A stretch of 64,000 nt of DNA from NCBI RefSeq assembly GCF_000719095.1, contig NZ_JOEH01000009.1, forward strand, positions 310,001 to 374,000. The letters are read 5' to 3'. The notes under the pieces are model-generated. The model was not told the origin of the DNA and searched no databases. It worked only from the letters and a program-made list of their open reading frames with translations. This stretch comes from Streptacidiphilus jeojiense. Lineage in GTDB: Bacteria > Actinomycetota > Actinomycetes > Streptomycetales > Streptomycetaceae. The position numbers and the translations under genes are program-made. Of the stretch, positions 59,671 through 64,000 are shown one piece after another (the stretch's first letter is position 1; each line of letters begins with the position of its first letter).

Positions 59671-60888
59671 GTGACAACTGCCCAGCAGGCACCGGACATC
59701 CTGTCCCCGGCCTTCGCCGCCGACCCGTACGCGTCCTACCGCGTCATGCGCGAGCAGTACCCGCTGATCTGGCACGAGGGCATGCAGAGCTACATCGTCT
59801 CCCGGTACGCGGACGTCGAGAAGGCCTTCAAGGACCCGGTGTTCACCAGCGACAACTACGACTGGCAGCTGGAGCCGGTGCACGGCAGGACCATCCTGCA
59901 GATGGGCGGGCGGGAGCACTCGGTGCGCCGGGCGCTGGTGGCCCCGGCCTTCCGCGGCAAGGAGCTGCAGGAGAAGTTCCTGCCGGTGATCGAGCGCAAC
60001 GCCAGGGAGCTGATCGAGGCCTTCGCGGCCGACGGCAGCGCCGACCTGGTGGCCCAGTTCGCGACCTGGTTCCCGATCAACGTGATCGTCGACATGCTCG
60101 GCCTGCCGCGCGAGGACCACGCCCGCTTCCACGGCTGGTACACCTCGATCATCGGCTTCCTCGGCAACCTCACCCAGGACCCCGAGGTCACCGCCGCGGG
60201 GCTGCGCACCCGCGAGGAACTCGCCGCCTACATGATCCCCGTCATCCAGGAGCGCCGTGCGAACCCGGGCGACGACCTGCTCTCCGCCCTGTGCACGGCG
60301 GAGATCGACGGCACCACCATGAGCGACGAGGACATCAAGGCGTTCGTCAGCCTGCTGCTGGCGGCCGGCGGCGAGACCACGGACAAGGCGATAGCCGGGG
60401 TCTTCCGCAACCTGCTGGCCAACCCGGACCAGCTGGCCGCGGTGCGGGCCGACCGGGAGCTGGTCCCGGCCGCCTTCGCGGAGACCCTGCGGTTCACCCC
60501 GCCGGTGCACATGATCATGCGTCAGCCCTCGGCCGACGTGGAGCTGAGCGGTGGCACGGTGGCCGCGGGCAAGACGGTGACCTGCCTGATCGGCTCCGCC
60601 AACCGGGACGGCGAGCGGTACGCGGACGCGGACCGCTTCGACGTCTTCCGCCAGGACCTGACCACGGCCAACGCCTTCTCGGCCGCCGCCGACCACCTCG
60701 CCTTCGCGCTGGGACGGCACTTCTGCGTCGGCGCGCTGCTGGCCAAGGCCGAGATCGAGGTGGGCGTCAACCAACTCCTGGACGCCCTGCCCGATCTGGC
60801 CCTGGCCGAGGGCGAGACGGCCGAGGAGCAGGGACTGTTCACCCGGGGCCCGGCCTCGCTCCGGGTCACCTTCACGCCGAAGGGCTGA
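59671..60888 (+). CDS. Cytochrome P450
   Basis: 405 residues. The I-helix oxygen motif is LLLAAGGETTDKAIAG. The K-helix ExxR is FAETLRFTPP, and the heme Cys loop is FALGRHFCVGALLAKAEIEV (FxxGxxxC). All canonical motifs are present, so it should be an active monooxygenase. It is convergent with the conservon P450 22 bases away; in Streptomyces, CYP154- and CYP157-type genes often lie together in conservons. GTG start after GAGGAG. The substrate is unknown. Confidence 0.92.
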   Translation: MTTAQQAPDILSPAFAADPYASYRVMREQYPLIWHEGMQSYIVSRYADVEKAFKDPVFTSDNYDWQLEPVHGRTILQMGGREHSVRRALVAPAFRGKELQEKFLPVIERNARELIEAFAADGSADLVAQFATWFPINVIVDMLGLPREDHARFHGWYTSIIGFLGNLTQDPEVTAAGLRTREELAAYMIPVIQERRANPGDDLLSALCTAEIDGTTMSDEDIKAFVSLLLAAGGETTDKAIAGVFRNLLANPDQLAAVRADRELVPAAFAETLRFTPPVHMIMRQPSADVELSGGTVAAGKTVTCLIGSANRDGERYADADRFDVFRQDLTTANAFSAAADHLAFALGRHFCVGALLAKAEIEVGVNQLLDALPDLALAEGETAEEQGLFTRGPASLRVTFTPKG

Positions 60889-60910
60889 GCGTCCGGATCC
60901 GGCCGCCCGC

Positions 60911-62233
60911 TCAGATCGAGGTGAACTCGACCGGGAGGGTGGCCGGGCCGCGCATCCAGATCGACGGACGCCACTCGACCTCCTCGGCCGGCACGGTCAG
61001 CATCACGTCGGGAAGGCGGTCGAGCAGCACCTCGACCGCCGCCCGGGCGATCACCTCGGCCATCTCCGGCGCCGGCACCGGGCAGCGGTGCTCGCCGTGG
61101 CTGAAGGACAGATGGGCCTGGTTGCCCACCGAGCCCGCACTGAAGTCCGGCTGCACCTCCGGGTCGGTGTTGGCCGCCGCGAGCCCCAGCACCAGGCAGT
61201 CGCCCTTGCGGATCCGCACGCCCGCCAGCTGGGTGTCCCGCGCCGCCCAGCGCCCGACGAAGTTCTGGGTCGGGGTGTCCGCCCAGAGCACCTCGTTGAG
61301 CGCCTGGCCGACGCTGCGCCTGCCGCCGGACAGGGTGACCGCGAAACGGTCGTCGGTGAGCATCAGCCGCAGCGTGTTGCCGATCCAGTTGGCCGTCGGC
61401 TGCTGGCCGGCCGCCATGATCGAGATCATGTCCTGGATGATCTCCTCGTCCTCCAGCCCGGCCGGGTGCGCCAGCATCCGTGACGGAACATCAGGTCCCG
61501 GGGCGCTGCGGCCCTTCTCCAGCAGCCCGGTCATGGTGGCGTGGATGCGCATGTAGGCGTCCAGGGCGCCGGGGCCCTCGTCCAGCGAGCCGGCCATGTC
61601 CCGTTCCAGCTGGAAGATCTGGTCCAGGTCCAGGCCGAAGAGCCCGGCCACCACCCGCAGCGGGACCTGGGCGGCGTAGTCGGCCATCAGGTCGGCCTGC
61701 CCGGCGCCGGCGAAGTCGTCGATCAGCGCGTCGGCGACCCGTTCGCTGGTGGCGTGCAGCTCGAACTGGTCCACCGCGGAGAGCACGTCGGTGATCACCC
61801 CGGCCCGGCGCTGGTGCTCGGCCCCCTCCTTGAACAGCACCGAGGGGGTGTAGGTGACGTAGGGCATCAGCGGCCAGTTGGCCGGGATGGCGTCCCAGGC
61901 GTGCCAGCGCCGCGAGTCCCTGGCGAACAGTTCGGAGTTGCTGGTGACGTAGTGGACCTCGCGGTAGCCCAGCACCAGCCAGGCCGGGATGTCGTCGTCC
62001 AGCAGGATCGGCGCGACCGGGCCGTGCTCGCGCCGCAGCAGCCGGTAGAGCTCGGCCGGGTCCCGCTGGAAGCGCGGCGAGTGCATCCGCACCGCGCCGC
62101 CCGGGCCGGTGCTCTCCCCGGCCGCCGAGGGGTCGTGCGCGGGACAGCCGGGTGGCGGCTGGACTGCGGCTTCCTGCGGTGGCGCTGCCTGAACTGACAC
62201 TGCCTGAACTGTCGATTCCTGAGATGGCGTCAC
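60911..62233 (-). CDS. cvnE: Conservon cytochrome P450, CYP157-like, lacking ExxR
   Basis: 440 residues. The heme loop LSFSHGEHRCPVPAPEMAEV is present. The I-helix reads SIMAAGQQPTANWIGN, with Gln-Gln before Pro-Thr. Where other P450s have ExxR, this one has LNEVLWADTPTQNFVGRWAA (E-V-L-W). The CYP157 family in Streptomyces conservons is known for lacking ExxR, so the subfamily call rests on that pattern. It is the last conservon gene; its start overlaps the cvnD stop by 4 bases. Confidence 0.9.
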   Translation of the reverse strand: MTPSQESTVQAVSVQAAPPQEAAVQPPPGCPAHDPSAAGESTGPGGAVRMHSPRFQRDPAELYRLLRREHGPVAPILLDDDIPAWLVLGYREVHYVTSNSELFARDSRRWHAWDAIPANWPLMPYVTYTPSVLFKEGAEHQRRAGVITDVLSAVDQFELHATSERVADALIDDFAGAGQADLMADYAAQVPLRVVAGLFGLDLDQIFQLERDMAGSLDEGPGALDAYMRIHATMTGLLEKGRSAPGPDVPSRMLAHPAGLEDEEIIQDMISIMAAGQQPTANWIGNTLRLMLTDDRFAVTLSGGRRSVGQALNEVLWADTPTQNFVGRWAARDTQLAGVRIRKGDCLVLGLAAANTDPEVQPDFSAGSVGNQAHLSFSHGEHRCPVPAPEMAEVIARAAVEVLLDRLPDVMLTVPAEEVEWRPSIWMRGPATLPVEFTSI

Positions 62234-62868
62234 GGGGTCGGCTCCAGGGCGTGGGAGAGGGAGTGCAGGTGTCGGACGAGGGCGACCAGGACGTCCCGGC
62301 TCGACTCCCGCTTCCGCGCGTCGCAGTCCAGCAGCGGGACGTCCGGGTTGAGCGACAGGGCGGCGCGCACCTGCTCCAGCGAGTGCGTGGGCTCGTCGAA
62401 GTTGTTGCGGGCCACCACGAACGGCAGGCCGTGGTGCTCCAGCCGGTCGATGGCGTACCAGGAGTCGGCCAGCCTGCGGGTGTCCACCAGCACCACCGCG
62501 CCCAGGGTGCCGGCGAACAGCCGGTCCCAGAGGAACCAGAACCGCTCCTGACCTGGGGCGCCGAAGAGGTAGAGCACCATCTCGTCGTCGAGGGTGATCC
62601 GGCCGAAGTCGAAGGCGACGGTGGTGGTGGTCTTGGTGCGCACCCCCTCGCGGTCGTCGATGCCGACGCCGGCCTGGGTCATCACCTCCTCGGTGCTCAG
62701 CGGGCGGATCTCGCTGACGGAGCCGACCAGGGTGGTCTTGCCCACGCCGAAGCCGCCCACGACGACGATCTTCAGACCGTCCCTGGCGGTGTCCCTGAGC
62801 GGCCGCCCCGACAGCGCGGGGGCCGCAGGGGCGGCGGGGTCTTCGGGGTCAGAGGTTCTGGAGGGCAA
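62230..62868 (-). CDS. cvnD: Conservon GTP/ATP-binding protein CvnD
   Basis: 212 residues, a Ras-like GTPase of the conservon type. P-loop VVVGGFGVGKTTLVGSVSEI, switch region EVMTQAGVGIDDREGVRTKT, then YLFGAPGQERFWFLWDRL (DxxGxxGQ-like) and VVARNNFDEP in place of NKxD. It overlaps cvnC by 20 bases and cvnE by 4. With CvnA-C it forms a membrane-linked signalling complex affecting development and secondary metabolism. Confidence 0.93.
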   Translation of the reverse strand: MPSRTSDPEDPAAPAAPALSGRPLRDTARDGLKIVVVGGFGVGKTTLVGSVSEIRPLSTEEVMTQAGVGIDDREGVRTKTTTTVAFDFGRITLDDEMVLYLFGAPGQERFWFLWDRLFAGTLGAVVLVDTRRLADSWYAIDRLEHHGLPFVVARNNFDEPTHSLEQVRAALSLNPDVPLLDCDARKRESSRDVLVALVRHLHSLSHALEPTP

Positions 62869-63208
62869 GGAGCACCTTCTTCAGGGTTTCGGGCGGCGGT
62901 AGCTGCCTGCCGCGCCCGGACGACTGCGGATGGCGGGCGGTGATCCGGCCGGTGTCGAGCAGGTCGCAGAGCAGGATCTTCACCACCCCGACGGGAAGGT
63001 CCAGCAGTGACGCCAACTCCACGACGGCGACCGGGCGTTCGCTCAGCTGCAGGATCCGGACCAGTTCGGACTGCATTCCGGGCGTCGGCCCGCTCTCCCG
63101 CACGATCAGCGTGACCAGGTCGAAAGCCTGCTCGTCGGCCCTGGTCCGGCCGCCGGTGACGGTGTAGAGACGGTCCGGGTCGCCACTGTCGACCGGACGG
63201 CGGATCAT
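62849..63208 (-). CDS. cvnC: Conservon DUF742 protein CvnC
   Basis: 119 residues of the DUF742 family, with the winged-helix-like core QLSERPVAVVELASLLDLPV then GVVKILLCDLLDTGRITAR. The N-terminus has RLYTVTGGRTRADEQAFDLV, typical of the family. Overlaps both cvnB (4 bases) and cvnD (20 bases), implying coupled translation in equal amounts. Confidence 0.93.
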   Translation of the reverse strand: MIRRPVDSGDPDRLYTVTGGRTRADEQAFDLVTLIVRESGPTPGMQSELVRILQLSERPVAVVELASLLDLPVGVVKILLCDLLDTGRITARHPQSSGRGRQLPPPETLKKVLLALQNL

Positions 63209-63606
63209 GCGTGCTGCCTCGGCTCGGCCCGCAGGTGCACGCCTATCTGTTCCACCAGCTCGTTCATGTTGTGGCCGACCACGCCCGGGTCGGCGTCGTC
63301 CCCGGCGACCACCGCGAGGTGCGCGCCGACGCCGGCCTCGACGATGAACAGGATGCCGCCGTGGAACTCGGTCATGGACTGCCGGACGCCGCCGGTGCCG
63401 TCGCCGAACTCGATGGAGGCGCCGTGGGACAGGCTCTGGATGCCCGAGGCGATGGCGGCCAGCTGGTCGGCCTGGTCCACGGTGAGACCGGAGGACAGGC
63501 AGAGCTTGAGGCCGTCGCGCGAGAGCACCAGGGCGTGCCGGGTCCCCGGGGTCTTCTCCAGCAGGTTCTCCAGCAGCCAGTCGAGGCTGCGGTCGGTGGT
63601 GCTCAT
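63205..63606 (-). CDS. cvnB: Conservon roadblock/LC7 protein CvnB
   Basis: 133 residues of the roadblock/LC7 fold, of the kind that regulates small GTPases. It opens DRSLDWLLENLLEKTPGTRH, followed by ALVLSRDGLKLCLSSGLTVD and QADQLAAIASGIQSLSHGAS. It is expected to modulate CvnD, as MglB modulates MglA in Myxococcus. ATGA overlaps on both sides. Confidence 0.93.
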   Translation of the reverse strand: MSTTDRSLDWLLENLLEKTPGTRHALVLSRDGLKLCLSSGLTVDQADQLAAIASGIQSLSHGASIEFGDGTGGVRQSMTEFHGGILFIVEAGVGAHLAVVAGDDADPGVVGHNMNELVEQIGVHLRAEPRQHA

Positions 63607-64000
63607 CGCTCGGTGTCCTCTTCGGTCCGGTCGGTCTCGGTCGGTTCGGTCTCTGCGGGGGCGGCGTCCTGGGACCCGCCGCGGGCGGCCGTGCGGAAGG
63701 CGCCGAACCGGGCGCCCGCGTCGGCGCGGGAGGGAACGTCCTCGGCGGCGGTGGGAGCCACCGCCGGAGTGCTGCGCAGGGCCGCGGCGAGGGTCCGTCC
63801 CGGCGGCCGCTTGGGCAGTTCCAGCGCGGAGTCGTCGGGGACGGGCAGCGCGGACGTGGTGGCCGGGGCCGCCGTGGCGACCCGGGCCGGGGCCGGGGTC
63901 GAGGCCGGTCGTGAGGTCCCGCCGGCGACGGACTCGCGTGCGGTGGTGAGCCGGTTGCCGGGGCCGCGCATGATCAGCTGCTGCGGGATCAGCACCACCA
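63603..64000 (-). CDS. cvnA: Conservon histidine-kinase-like CvnA, C-terminal end only
   Basis: Only the last 130 or so codons are in the window; the gene runs past the right edge. The visible part begins near QQLIMRGPGNRLTTARES, characteristic of the region after the ATPase domain in conservon sensor kinases, and ends in a Pro/Ala/Glu-rich tail. Position and 4-base overlap with cvnB identify it. The sensor and ATPase domains cannot be judged. Confidence 0.75.
   Translation of the reverse strand, partial: VVLIPQQLIMRGPGNRLTTARESVAGGTSRPASTPAPARVATAAPATTSALPVPDDSALELPKRPPGRTLAAALRSTPAVAPTAAEDVPSRADAGARFGAFRTAARGGSQDAAPAETEPTETDRTEEDTER

Overview
The base composition is very GC-rich, with frequent GTG/TTG starts, strong third-position GC bias and many ATGA stop/start overlaps. 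The gene set includes bldG with a partner anti-sigma gene, a Tad pilus cluster with an ssd-type ATPase gene, a proton-pumping pyrophosphatase, topA, an MFS-thymidylate kinase fusion, holB and a cvn conservon with P450s. Together these point to a chromosomal segment of a Streptomycetaceae actinomycete (Streptomyces, Kitasatospora or Streptacidiphilus type). The species cannot be told from the sequence. || Layout. 0.4-7.4 kb: an HAD phosphatase, then a co-directional Flp/Tad operon (ssd/tadZ, tadA, tadB, tadC, a DUF4244 pilin-like gene, tadE, a TadG-like gene), interrupted by a 14-bp tandem repeat. 7.1-9.5 kb: a DEAD/DEAH helicase broken by a one-base frameshift. 9.7-13.4 kb: bldG, an anti-sigma kinase gene and hppA. 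13.5-17.6 kb: a hydrolase, a lipoprotein, a methyltransferase and a DUF3592 protein. 18.1-29.6 kb: topA, MFS-tmk, holB, two hydrolase-type exported proteins and a LysE exporter, ending at tRNA-Thr(CGT). || 29.74-39.56 kb is a genomic island. A 46-bp direct repeat of the tRNA 3' half flanks it, GCAGGTCA arm-type sites lie just inside both ends, and no integrase, replication or transfer gene remains. Its cargo is two paralogous two-gene modules. Each pairs a 163-173 aa helical protein that has a short hydrophobic N-terminus and a Gly/Ala/Ser/Thr-rich tail with a large NB-ARC (STAND/NLR-like) NTPase carrying 42-residue TPR repeats. The small protein's tail and the NTPase's N-terminal leader share a motif, GG-x-A-x-[ST]-G-x-V. 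That is the layout expected of NLR/effector pairs that signal by prion-like motif templating. This is the most interesting system in the window: a candidate abortive-infection or allorecognition cell-death system. The island also holds an IS110 transposase remnant, an S1-like/SUKH-3 fusion gene and two small uncertain ORFs. || 39.7-47.8 kb: a Uma2-family gene, an MBL hydrolase divergent from a TetR gene, a MacB-type ABC transporter, and a SnoaL/SDR/LLM-oxidoreductase operon. 48.2-57.3 kb: a carbohydrate regulon. It contains a secreted BNR-fold protein with ricin-type lectin repeats, a GH3 glycosidase, two sugar ABC permeases, a binding lipoprotein and a LacI regulator, linked by three copies of the palindrome CGAAAG-N-CTTTCG. 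57.4-59.6 kb: two potassium-channel-type genes and an aquaporin. 59.7-64.0 kb: a P450 convergent with a complete but end-truncated conservon, cvnA-B-C-D plus a CYP157-like P450 that lacks the ExxR motif.
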